DNA from: Gemmatimonadota bacterium | Lineage (GTDB): Bacteria; GCA-2686955 | Direction: 5' to 3' | Length of the DNA stretch: 64,000 nucleotides | NCBI GenBank assembly: GCA_002686955.1 | Contig: NYZA01000143.1 | Span: 17,643-81,642 of the forward strand | Shown: piece after piece, positions 8,684-16,273 of the stretch | Layout of the letters: each line of letters starts with the position of its first letter | How positions within the stretch are numbered: the stretch's first letter is position 1 | Position numbers and translations under genes: made by a program | Notes under the pieces: generated by a model | Database searches by the model: none | What the model saw: only the letters and a program-made list of their open reading frames with translations | Told to the model about the DNA's origin: nothing

Positions 8684-9858
8684 AGCTGATCGGCCACGAA
8701 GAATCGATGCTCTCCGGCGCCGAAGGAAAGGCCGCACGAAAGTGCATGCAGATCCTGACCGCACTCGGCGAGATCTTCGGCGCGGAGAAGATGATCCCGG
8801 TCGAGACGGTTCAAATCTCGGGAGTTTCTTACGACAATCTGGGCGACGCGGGGCTGGAGTTCTTGCGAGAGCTGGCCGCCGACGGCCGCGCGAAGGTGCC
8901 GACAACACTCAATCCCGCCGGCATGGATACAGAGGACTGGAGGGCGCTCGGCATCCCCGAGGATTTCGCCCGAAAGCAGACCGAGGTCATCGCGGCGTTC
9001 ACCAAGATGGGTGTCGATGCGACCTGCTCCTGCACTCCCTACCTCATCGGCAATCTTCCGAAGCCTGGCGCCCATATCGCTTGGGGCGAAAGCTCCGCCG
9101 TCACCTTCGCGAATTCGGTCCTCGGCGCTCGAACGAACAAAGAGGGCGGTCCTAGCAGCGTCGCGGCGTCGCTAACGGGATGCACGCCGGCATACGGCCT
9201 GCACCTCGACGAGCATCGTCGTCCGAAGGTGCGTGTGATGCTGGAGACCGATCTCGAAACCAAGTTGGAGTTCGGAGCGTTCGGAAAGGCACTGGGGGAA
9301 GCGCTGGACGGCCGGATCCCCTTGATCGAAGGGATCTCGACGCGCCGCTGGGACCTTCTGAAAGCCCTCTGTGCCGCCTTCGCGACCTACGGAGGAGCCC
9401 CGATCTTCCATATCGCGGGGGGAACGAGTGAGCAGTGGAGCCCTCCGGCCGACGCGATTTCGATCGGCCGAGATGAGATCGTCCGGGCCGCGCGGGCGCT
9501 CGATGATGGGGCGGATCGGGTCGATTTCGTCTTCTTGGGCTGCCCTCATCTCTCGCTCGATGAGCTGCGAGAGATCGCGGAGCTGCTCCGCGGCAAGACC
9601 GTCACGAAGGAGCTCTGGCTCGGCGTGGCACGGCGGATCAAAGAGCAGGCCGATGCGGCCGGAATCACCGAGATCTTGGTCGCCGCCGGAGCGAAGATGG
9701 CGTGTGATACCTGCCACGTCGTGGCGCCGCTGAGAGGTCGTTTCGATACCTTCGCGACCAACTCGGCCAAAGGGATCTACTACGGTCGCTCTAAGAACCG
9801 CTTCAAAAGTGTGTTTCGAACAACTGAAGAGTGCATTCGACTCGCGACGGAGAAGTAA
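8680..9858 (+). CDS. Aconitase X large subunit, probable phosphomevalonate dehydratase large subunit
   Basis: A 392-residue catalytic subunit of the aconitase X (AcnX) family. In archaea the two-subunit AcnX enzyme dehydrates mevalonate 5-phosphate to trans-anhydromevalonate 5-phosphate using an iron-sulfur cluster. It begins with the family opening EESMLSGAEGKAARKCMQIL and holds conserved blocks around GESSAVTFANSVLGARTNKE and FHIAGGTSEQW. Candidate cluster ligands are Cys118 (CSCTPYL), Cys288 (FLGCPHLS) and Cys342 or Cys345 (CDTCHVV). Related AcnX proteins include the bacterial cis-3-hydroxyproline dehydratase, usually accompanied by proline-metabolism genes; none occur here. The operon (ubiX, ubiD-like, small subunit, isopentenyl phosphate kinase) argues for the isoprenoid role. 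The start overlaps the previous stop by four bases and the small-subunit gene follows after three. Confidence 0.9.
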   Translation: MKLIGHEESMLSGAEGKAARKCMQILTALGEIFGAEKMIPVETVQISGVSYDNLGDAGLEFLRELAADGRAKVPTTLNPAGMDTEDWRALGIPEDFARKQTEVIAAFTKMGVDATCSCTPYLIGNLPKPGAHIAWGESSAVTFANSVLGARTNKEGGPSSVAASLTGCTPAYGLHLDEHRRPKVRVMLETDLETKLEFGAFGKALGEALDGRIPLIEGISTRRWDLLKALCAAFATYGGAPIFHIAGGTSEQWSPPADAISIGRDEIVRAARALDDGADRVDFVFLGCPHLSLDELREIAELLRGKTVTKELWLGVARRIKEQADAAGITEILVAAGAKMACDTCHVVAPLRGRFDTFATNSAKGIYYGRSKNRFKSVFRTTEECIRLATEK

Positions 9859-9861
9859 AGG

Positions 9862-10251
9862 GTGCGAGGCAGAATCGTCTACGATGGTGTCGCGGAAGGG
9901 CCGGCGCTGGTGTCGACCGAAGCGATCGGTTTCTACGGCGGTGTCGATCCCGATACGGGACGAATCGTCGAGGCCGGGCACCCGCTCGAAGGATCGTCGG
10001 TGGCGGGAAAAGTCCTGGTCTTTCCGCAAGGCAAGGGCTCCACGGTAGGCTCCTACACACTCTATCGGCTCCGCAAGAATGGAGTCGCACCGAGCGCCAT
10101 GATCAACGAGGAGTGTGAAACGGTCGTCGCCGTCGGTGCGATCATCTCCGAGATCCCCTGCGTCGACCAGATCTCCTTGGAACGGATCCGAAGCGGTGAC
10201 CTGGTTCGGGTGAGGGGTAGTGAAGTCATGGTCGAAAGGAGAGAAGGGTGA
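9862..10251 (+). CDS. Aconitase X small (swivel) subunit, probable phosphomevalonate dehydratase small subunit
   Basis: A 129-residue protein of the AcnX swivel-domain family (once DUF126). The N-terminal half carries GPALVSTEAIGFYGGVDP and GHPLEGSSVAGKVLVFP, then the hallmark phosphate/Ser loop GKGSTVGSYTLYRL at residues 57-70, where the Ser is the catalytic base proposed for the family. It pairs with the large subunit to form the active enzyme. In bacterial hydroxyproline dehydratases this domain is often fused; here the two are separate genes, as in most archaea. The GTG start lies three bases after the large-subunit stop, and its TGA overlaps the GTG of the kinase gene, so the three are translationally coupled. 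Confidence 0.9.
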   Translation: MRGRIVYDGVAEGPALVSTEAIGFYGGVDPDTGRIVEAGHPLEGSSVAGKVLVFPQGKGSTVGSYTLYRLRKNGVAPSAMINEECETVVAVGAIISEIPCVDQISLERIRSGDLVRVRGSEVMVERREG

Positions 10252-11066
10252 GCGCCTCCGTCGAAACGGTGATTCTGAAGATCGGCGGCAGCGTCATCAC
10301 GAACAAGGACTCGAACCGATTCGAAATTCGTCGCGATGAAATCGGTCGCATCGCCTCCGAAATCGGTGCCGCGAGAGCCGCCAGGCCGATGCGCCTGGTC
10401 CTTGTACACGGTGCCGGCCCTTTCGGCCACACGATGGTGACGAACTACGGAATCGCCGAAGGGGTTGGGGTCCCGAAAGGAATTGAAGGCTTCGTTAGAA
10501 CCCACAATTCGATGCAAGATCTCAACTACGTACTGATGTGTATCTTGCGCGACAAGGGGCTCCTGGGGTTTCCGATCCAACCCAGCGCCTGCATTCGCCA
10601 GAAGAGACGCGAGTTGATCTCGTTCGATACCGCGATCATCGCCGGTCTCCTCGACCTCGACGACGGAATCGTGCCGATTCTCTACGGCGACATGGTTCTC
10701 GACGAGTCGATCGGAGCAAGTGTCGTCTCGGGAGATGCGATCGTCGCTCATCTCGCGCCCGCTCTCCGAGCCGATCGAGTTCTTATGGGCACCGATGTCG
10801 AGGGCGTGTTCGAGGGCGATCCGAAGACCGATCCCGCCGCCGCATCGATCCCCACGATCAGCGCCGAGAACCTCGATCGGGTGATGGAGTCGGTCCGCGG
10901 CGCGACGACGGTCGACGTCACCGGAGGGATGCAGAAGAAGCTGATCGAGATCCGCGACAAGCTCGGCGGAATCGGGGTCAAGATCTTCGACGCGCTCGCA
11001 CCGGGCAACGTCGAAAGGGCACTCCTGGGTCGCCAGGTAGGAACGGAAATCAGTCTCCGTCGGTAG
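10248..11066 (+). CDS. ipk: Isopentenyl phosphate kinase
   Basis: A 272-residue amino-acid-kinase-fold enzyme that phosphorylates isopentenyl phosphate to isopentenyl diphosphate, the last step of the archaeal-type mevalonate route; IPKs also accept dimethylallyl phosphate. The sequence follows characterised archaeal IPKs along its length: LKIGGSVITNKDS at the N-terminus, VHGAGPFGH with the His that marks IPKs, QPSACIR, VPILYGDMVLD, SVVSGDAIVAHLA, RVLMGTDVEGVFEGDPK, the DVTGGMQKK loop, and PGNVERALLG near the end. Acetylglutamate or uridylate kinases lack the HGAG-FGH His and the QPSA motif. It starts with GTG overlapping the small-subunit stop. Its last 17 bases overlap the end of the convergent O-antigen-ligase gene, closing the operon. 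Confidence 0.93.
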   Translation: MSASVETVILKIGGSVITNKDSNRFEIRRDEIGRIASEIGAARAARPMRLVLVHGAGPFGHTMVTNYGIAEGVGVPKGIEGFVRTHNSMQDLNYVLMCILRDKGLLGFPIQPSACIRQKRRELISFDTAIIAGLLDLDDGIVPILYGDMVLDESIGASVVSGDAIVAHLAPALRADRVLMGTDVEGVFEGDPKTDPAAASIPTISAENLDRVMESVRGATTVDVTGGMQKKLIEIRDKLGGIGVKIFDALAPGNVERALLGRQVGTEISLRR

Positions 11067-12987
11067 TGGGCCCCTCCGAGCGGCGCATCGTCCAGATCAG
11101 TGCTCTTTCGACGAGATCGGCCTCCTGCCTCCGCCCTTCTTCGGAGTAGGACGCACCGATTCGAGCCAGAAGTCTGTCGCGGGGTCCGCCCTTGCGGATC
11201 GCTTCGCGGTAGTCCCGGCGCGCTTCTGCTCTCTGACCGGAGATGGACAGAAGATTCGCACGCGTGGCGAGGAGCTCGTGCAGCGGTGCATGCGACAAGA
11301 AAGGGAGGACTCCGCCCGAATCGTCGGGCCAACGCTCATGTAGATCGAGCATGCGGTCCACGATCGCCAGCGCTCTGGTCGTATCCCCCGCGTCGAGAAC
11401 CGATTCGCCCCAGACACCCCATAGCTCGTCGTCGTAGCAGAGGGGCGCGGCGCCGGCGGCTACCATCCTCGCCTCGCCTGGGCGACCGGCGCGCAGTAGA
11501 GCGAATGATAGATGCAGCGGCAAGCGGGCGTAGAGAGGATCGAGGGAGTGGAGATCCTCGTAGGCCGACACCGCCTCGGTCCAGGCGCGAAGCCGCTCGT
11601 GCGCAATCCCGATTCGGTAGAGCAGGCGGGGACTCCGGGGCTCCACGATGCGGGCCCGCTCGAGATGTGGGAGGGCTTCCGCCGGGCGGCCATGAATCAG
11701 GTGCCTTTCCGCGGCAAGCAGCTCCCCCTCCGTCCCCAGGGTGAAGCGCAGCTCTCGCGCACCGAGAAAGAGCGCCACCAGCCCGATCGGCGCCAGGATC
11801 GCGGCGCGCCCGATGCGGGTAGGGGTCCACGCGCGAGCGGATGGAGCGCCGAGCGCACCGAGGACGCCGACCATTCCCCAAAAAGGCAGCGCCACCGAGA
11901 ACCAGCGCAGATTCGGACTCGCGAGCCCATCGACCGCGACGCCCGCGATCCCGGCGAGGAGCGCCGCGCGCCAGATCGCCTTCTCGTCCCCCTCGTCCCG
12001 ATCTCGCATCGCCCGCCGGATGAGCAACAAGGCGAGCATCGCTAGGAGCCCGAGTCCGACGATCCCGAGCTCCGCGGCGACCTCCAACGCCTCGCAGTGC
12101 GCGTGGCCGGTGTTCGCCGTCAGATGGAGAAGGGGCGATTCCGGGGGACGCGCCGCCTGGATCGTTCTCGTGAAAGAGCCGAGGCCTTGGCCCAGCCTGG
12201 GTGCCTGCTCCACGAGCGAGAGAGCGCCGCGCCAGATCGTGCGCCGAACGAGCGCCGTTCCCGCGGGCCGAACGAAAAGCGCCCATGCCGCGGCGGCGGA
12301 TCCGAACGCGGCCAGGGCCGCCAGGAGCGAGGTTCGCGGGTGGCGGGGATCCGCGAAGGCCTGCTGCACCAGAAGTGCCACCACCAGCCCCCCCAGCGCG
12401 GCCTCCGATCTTTGCGCGACGAGCACGATCAGCATGACTGCCAGAGCCCAATGGCCGATCCGCTTGCCGCGGGCACGGACCAGTGCGATCGGAATCCAGG
12501 GCAGGATCGAAGCGGCCAGCACATTCGGATTGCCCGCGGCGGCCCCCATAGATCGAATCCCGTCCCAGAAACGGGGAAAGGGAAGGGTCGCCAACACCGG
12601 AAGAACTACCAAAAAGGGGCGCAACATCGACCGGGGCTCGATCCCGAGCAGCGCCACAAGAGCGAAAGCGATGCCGCTGTGGTGGAGAAGCAGGGCTTGC
12701 CGCACCCGCGGATCGACCGGCGCGCCAAAGGCGCGAATCCAGCCCCATGCGCCGCAAGCGAGCAGCATAAACGCGATGGCGCGCGATGCCCCCCGCGCTA
12801 CATCTTTGCGCATCGCCGCTCCGAGGCAGAGAGCGCCGACACCCAAGGCCGCGATCGCACCTTTGATGCGAACCGGCTCGAGATGCTCCGGATGGTACGC
12901 GACCGCAACCGTCGCCATCAGCAACGCGGCGGCGAGGCCGAGGCGATCGGTGGCGCTCTTCGTACTCGATTCCTTCGATTTGAACAT
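11050..12987 (-). CDS. O-antigen ligase-family membrane protein with C-terminal TPR region
   Basis: A 645-residue protein. Residues ~15-430 form roughly ten to twelve hydrophobic segments with Wzy_C/O-antigen-ligase signposts: GNPNVLAASILPW, GQGLGSF, and the GHAHCEALEVAAELGIVGLG loop-helix that corresponds to the family's HN-x-LE-x-E-x-G region. Residues ~430-640 are helical TPR-like repeats (AAERHLIHGRPAEALPHLERA and similar), a combination common in WaaL/PglL-type proteins. Such proteins transfer or polymerise lipid-linked glycans on the periplasmic side of the inner membrane. No linked glycan cluster lies on the same strand next to it, so the glycan is unknown. The gene converges on ipk with a 17-base overlap. 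Confidence 0.8.
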   Translation of the reverse strand: MFKSKESSTKSATDRLGLAAALLMATVAVAYHPEHLEPVRIKGAIAALGVGALCLGAAMRKDVARGASRAIAFMLLACGAWGWIRAFGAPVDPRVRQALLLHHSGIAFALVALLGIEPRSMLRPFLVVLPVLATLPFPRFWDGIRSMGAAAGNPNVLAASILPWIPIALVRARGKRIGHWALAVMLIVLVAQRSEAALGGLVVALLVQQAFADPRHPRTSLLAALAAFGSAAAAWALFVRPAGTALVRRTIWRGALSLVEQAPRLGQGLGSFTRTIQAARPPESPLLHLTANTGHAHCEALEVAAELGIVGLGLLAMLALLLIRRAMRDRDEGDEKAIWRAALLAGIAGVAVDGLASPNLRWFSVALPFWGMVGVLGALGAPSARAWTPTRIGRAAILAPIGLVALFLGARELRFTLGTEGELLAAERHLIHGRPAEALPHLERARIVEPRSPRLLYRIGIAHERLRAWTEAVSAYEDLHSLDPLYARLPLHLSFALLRAGRPGEARMVAAGAAPLCYDDELWGVWGESVLDAGDTTRALAIVDRMLDLHERWPDDSGGVLPFLSHAPLHELLATRANLLSISGQRAEARRDYREAIRKGGPRDRLLARIGASYSEEGRRQEADLVERALIWTMRRSEGPTTDGD

Positions 12988-13044
12988 CCGACGGGAATCC
13001 TACCCCGGAACCCTCCCCCCGACCGCGAGATGTATGCTCCCCGC

Positions 13045-14376
13045 ATGGCCCATGGACTCCTAGTCGAATCGCTCGATCCCTCCGGCAACGGCGCACGCTT
13101 CGGCATTCGCCCCGGCGATCGCCTCGTTTCGCTCAACGGCTCCGAAGTGAACGACGAAATCGACCTGCTCTTCCATTTCGAAAGCGACGAATCGAACGAG
13201 CTCGAATTCGCGAGAGAAGGCGATCGCAGATCGGTGACGTTGCCGGCGGGTGATGCAGGCATCGAATGGCGGGAATCGGAGATCCGCCTTTGCAGCAATA
13301 AATGTGTCTTCTGCTACGTGCATCAGAATCGCAAGGGGATGCGCAAGGCGATCTATGTGATGGATGAAGACATCCGCCTCTCCTTCCTCTACGGCGGCTT
13401 CACCACACTCTCGAATCTGACCGACGCCGACCGAAACCGAATCATCGCCCAACGTCTGTCCCCACTCTACGTATCGGTTCACGCCACCGACGAGCTGGTG
13501 CGCGCATCGATGCTCCGCGCACGGTCCCGCGCCAATCCGACCGCGATCCTCGACGATATCGACTTTTTCGTGGAAAAAGGCATCGAGCTTCACACGCAGG
13601 CGGTGATCTGCCCCGGCATCAACGACGGCGAAGTGCTCGAGCGCACGATCAACGACCTCGCGGCGCGGCGCCCGGTCCTGCGCAGCCTGGCCTGCGTACC
13701 GGTGGGGCTGACCGGTCATCGCAAGAACCTGCCCCTCATGCGCCCTTTCGACACCGAATCGGCGCGTGTCGAGATTGCCCGCATCGAACGACTCGCGCGG
13801 GAGCTCGACGAACCCTTCGTGTACGCGGCCGATGAGTTCTACTGCATCGTCGGCATCGAACCACCGCCGCTCGAGCACTACGGCGATTGGGAGCAGCTCG
13901 ACAACGGTGTCGGCCTGATCCGTTACTGGGAAGAGATCGTGCGCGAGGCGAACGAAGCTCTGATCGCGCCTCGGTCGCCGCGTCGCGTTCTCGCCCTCAC
14001 GGGTGTGTCGGCTCGGTCTTTCGTCGGAGACAACCTCGCACCGGCCATTTCCGACACTCTCGAAATCCGGGTCGCATCGGTGCGCAATACCCTCTTCGGT
14101 GAATCGGTTACTGTCGCGAATCTGCTGAGCGGCGAAGATCTGCTGCGAGGGATAGAAAGGAGCAGAGCAAGCGGCTTCGATCCCGACCTCGTTCTGCTGC
14201 CGCCGAAGATCTTGAACGAGGACCAGCTTTTTCTCGACGATCTGCCCTTCGGGGAGGCCCGTGCGCTAGCCGCTACCGAGCTACTTCCGGCGCCCGAAGA
14301 TCCCTCGCTTCTCGCCGAGGCTCTCGGCTATCGGGGTCCGGTATTCGACAAGGGAGAAAGCGAGAAAGGCCGGTAG
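13045..14376 (+). CDS. PDZ-like plus radical SAM DUF512 protein (TIGR03279-type)
   Basis: A 443-residue protein. An N-terminal PDZ-like domain (GARFGIRPGDRLVSLNGSEV) is followed by a radical SAM core whose cluster motif is LCSNKCVFCYVHQ, a Cys-x3-Cys-x2-Cys arrangement, and by the C-terminal DUF512 region containing YAADEFYCIVG. Homologues occur widely in Clostridia and cyanobacteria as conserved proteins of unknown reaction; some annotate them as Fe-S oxidoreductases related to NifB/MoaA. ATG 13045 is chosen because the PDZ fold starts immediately; an in-frame ATG at 13030 would add five residues. It is not obviously in an operon, and its end overlaps the convergent lipoprotein gene by 49 bases. 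Confidence 0.82.
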   Translation: MAHGLLVESLDPSGNGARFGIRPGDRLVSLNGSEVNDEIDLLFHFESDESNELEFAREGDRRSVTLPAGDAGIEWRESEIRLCSNKCVFCYVHQNRKGMRKAIYVMDEDIRLSFLYGGFTTLSNLTDADRNRIIAQRLSPLYVSVHATDELVRASMLRARSRANPTAILDDIDFFVEKGIELHTQAVICPGINDGEVLERTINDLAARRPVLRSLACVPVGLTGHRKNLPLMRPFDTESARVEIARIERLARELDEPFVYAADEFYCIVGIEPPPLEHYGDWEQLDNGVGLIRYWEEIVREANEALIAPRSPRRVLALTGVSARSFVGDNLAPAISDTLEIRVASVRNTLFGESVTVANLLSGEDLLRGIERSRASGFDPDLVLLPPKILNEDQLFLDDLPFGEARALAATELLPAPEDPSLLAEALGYRGPVFDKGESEKGR

Positions 14377-15614
14377 CGAACCGGCGCCAATGACGAGTTC
14401 ATCCGATCGTCGTAGATCCGGGCCGGAACTCTGCCGGCATCCGCTGTGCCCCAGTAGTTTCCGACCGCGTCGATCGAATCCGGCCTGGCGTTTTTCGGCG
14501 TCGTGAGCGCGTGGTCGGAAGAGCTGGAAAAGTTGTTGCTACTGATGAGCGGGAAACAGTTCAACGCCAGACCGACATCGGTACCGAGCGTCGCCTGGAA
14601 CTCGTTCCATTCCACTCGCATGCCGTTCGGGGCGACGGAGCAATGGGCTGCTTCGATGCCGGCACCATTGCCATCGAATAGATTGCGGACGATCACCGGC
14701 ACCGAGTTGTAACTGATCTCGATGCCGATACTGCAATCGAGAAAGCGGCTATCCGCCACGACGGTCTCGCTGTTCGATAGCACTACACCCGATTGCGCGC
14801 AATTGGAAATCACGCAGGAAGCGATCGAGCAGGGTGCGGCGTCGAAAAGCTCGACGCCATAGGTCGCGCCGGCGATCGTACAGTCGGTGAGCGTCACCGG
14901 CGACCCGCTCGAATAGACGGCAACGCGCCCCATACCGGTGAAGCTGCAGGCATCGATCGTCGCATTCACGTTCTCGGCAAGCGACAGTCCTTCATAGAGA
15001 TCGGAGAATCGCACGCCCCGAAATCGATGCGGCCCCGAGCCCGCTTCGAGGAGCACCGCACCGTCTCCGGACGGCGCCCCGGTGATCTCGATCGGCGCCT
15101 CGTCCGACTCCGCGCGGATCACCCCTTCCACTCGAAGCTCCGCTTCGGTTCCAAGCACCAGACGGGTCCCGGCGGCCAAACTGAGCGTGCTGCCCGCGTC
15201 GATCGTGAGATCCCCGCCCAGGAAGTAGCTTCGGTCCGCGTCCAAATCGGCCCCTCCGACTCCCATGGCGCCCTGGAGCTCTCTCTCCTCCAGGAGCACG
15301 ATTTCGCCCAGATCGGTCGGCTCCTGGTTTTCCACGACGACCTCGCGGCGGCGGGTCAGTCCGTGGCCCAAGAACTCCACCTCGATCTCATAGGTCCCAT
15401 CGTCCAAGGGCCCCAGCTCGAAACGCCCGGCGCCATCGGAGGTAGTCGTTCGACCAGAGGTCGAGACCAGGGCTGATGCGGCGGCATCGCCGTCTTCCAG
15501 GCTCAAGAGTCCCTCGATCCCGCCCTGTGAATCGGGCCCCGGTGGCTCGACGGAGCAGGCGGCGAGGAGCATCGCAATGATCGGCGCGATCGCGCGCGTG
15601 AGGTGGCGGCGCAT
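14328..15614 (-). CDS. Lipoprotein with carboxypeptidase-regulatory-like and right-handed beta-helix domains
   Basis: A 428-residue exported lipoprotein. The N-terminus has arginines, a hydrophobic stretch, then the lipobox LLAAC. Residues ~30-110 look like a carboxypeptidase-regulatory (Ig-like) domain (EGLLSLEDGDAAASALVSTS...YEIEVEFLGHG). From ~150 onward short beta-strand turns recur with Ser, Asn and Cys (DCTIAGATYGVELFD, SCVISNCAQSGVVLSN, DCSIGIEISYN), ending in NYWGTAD, the usual signature of right-handed beta-helix (NosD/PbH1) proteins. Such proteins sit at the cell surface and often bind or cleave polysaccharide, but no catalytic site is evident. The ATG at 15614 puts the signal peptide at the right place; the open frame upstream of it is not signal-like. 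Confidence 0.75.
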   Translation of the reverse strand: MRRHLTRAIAPIIAMLLAACSVEPPGPDSQGGIEGLLSLEDGDAAASALVSTSGRTTTSDGAGRFELGPLDDGTYEIEVEFLGHGLTRRREVVVENQEPTDLGEIVLLEERELQGAMGVGGADLDADRSYFLGGDLTIDAGSTLSLAAGTRLVLGTEAELRVEGVIRAESDEAPIEITGAPSGDGAVLLEAGSGPHRFRGVRFSDLYEGLSLAENVNATIDACSFTGMGRVAVYSSGSPVTLTDCTIAGATYGVELFDAAPCSIASCVISNCAQSGVVLSNSETVVADSRFLDCSIGIEISYNSVPVIVRNLFDGNGAGIEAAHCSVAPNGMRVEWNEFQATLGTDVGLALNCFPLISSNNFSSSSDHALTTPKNARPDSIDAVGNYWGTADAGRVPARIYDDRMNSSLAPVRYRPFSLSPLSNTGPR

Positions 15615-15726
15615 GGCTGTTCTCCGTGACGGTTCATCGATCTCTTCGGCCCGATTCCAGGAAGCTCGATTCGACGGCACCCCCTTCGCGCTATGCTGCA
15701 CGGAATCCCCTGAATCGAGGCCCCTC

Positions 15727-16140
15727 ATGAGCATCATGCCCTGCTCCGTCGATCAACGCGACGCGATGTTGCGCCACAACCTAAGGCTCGATCCCGATCT
15801 TCCCCGCGAGCTCCGGAACTTTCTCAGCTTTCGCGGGGCGGAGGTCGACATCGTCGATTCAAGCCGGGCGAAAGACCCCTCGCGCGCGGCGGAGGCGATC
15901 CGCGACAAACGCGTTCTTCTCAGCTTCGATTCATCCCTCGCGGAGATCGCCGAGCCACCGCGCAGGGGTAGGAGCGGCGGCATCGTCGTATTTCGCCTTC
16001 GCGACAAGCGCTGGGCGACTCTCGAGCCGGCGGTCCTGAGGCTCCTCGACCGATTCGAACCGGGCCTGCTCGAAGGCGCGGTGACGATTGTCGAAGATGC
16101 GGGGATCGAACGACGCGAGCTGAAGGCGAAGCGACACTAG
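15727..16140 (+). CDS. Small DUF5615/PIN-like protein
   Basis: A 137-residue protein. The arrangement RLDPDLPRELRNFL at the N-terminus, an Asp-rich DIVDSS, RVLLSFDSSLAEIAEP in the middle and GGIVVFRLRDKRW toward the end resembles the DUF5615 family, PIN-like proteins often encoded as toxin-antitoxin partners (consensus: D-ENLP...V/ILTxDxDF...G-I/V-R). The usual acidic residues are partly kept: Asp near the start and a phenylalanine-aspartate pair after LLS. No partner antitoxin gene of the expected ~70-90 residues is adjacent, so a stand-alone or decayed role is possible. It lies just before the inverted repeat and der. Confidence 0.5.
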   Translation: MSIMPCSVDQRDAMLRHNLRLDPDLPRELRNFLSFRGAEVDIVDSSRAKDPSRAAEAIRDKRVLLSFDSSLAEIAEPPRRGRSGGIVVFRLRDKRWATLEPAVLRLLDRFEPGLLEGAVTIVEDAGIERRELKAKRH

Positions 16141-16160
16141 GACTCGTTCAATCCCAGCTA

Positions 16161-16249
16161 AGGGTTCGCGCAAGAGTAACTTGTCATTTGGCATCCCATC
16201 TGCCCCACATCTGGGCGCCAAGATGACAAGTTATTCTTGCGCGAACCCT
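16161..16249. repeat. Long inverted repeat (33-nt arms, 24-nt spacer), MITE- or regulatory-hairpin-like
   Basis: Left arm 16161-16192 and right arm 16217-16249 are reverse complements except for one mismatch and one one-base gap; the core is AGGGTTCGCGCAAGA followed by TAACTTGTCAT. The 24-base spacer is C-rich. Arms this long and nearly perfect exceed a normal terminator and there is no T-run. The ends of a tiny non-autonomous transposable element (MITE) or a palindromic repeat family are the likeliest explanations. It lies between the DUF5615-like gene and der, 24 bases before the der start, so it will form a stem in any read-through transcript. Confidence 0.8.
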
Positions 16250-16273
16250 AACCGAGCAGCCGAGAACGCAAAT

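Noticed and set aside
8680-10251. Aconitase or cis-3-hydroxyproline dehydratase role for the AcnX pair
   Set aside because: True aconitases are ~750+ residues with other motifs; no proline metabolism genes; operon has isopentenyl phosphate kinase and UbiX/UbiD.
12097-13030. Upstream extension of the DUF512 gene frame
   Set aside because: Antisense to the O-antigen-ligase gene and low-complexity basic; PDZ domain starts at 13045.
16161-16249. Rho-independent terminator for the DUF5615-like gene
   Set aside because: Arms of ~33 bases and no T-run on either side; does not look like a terminator.
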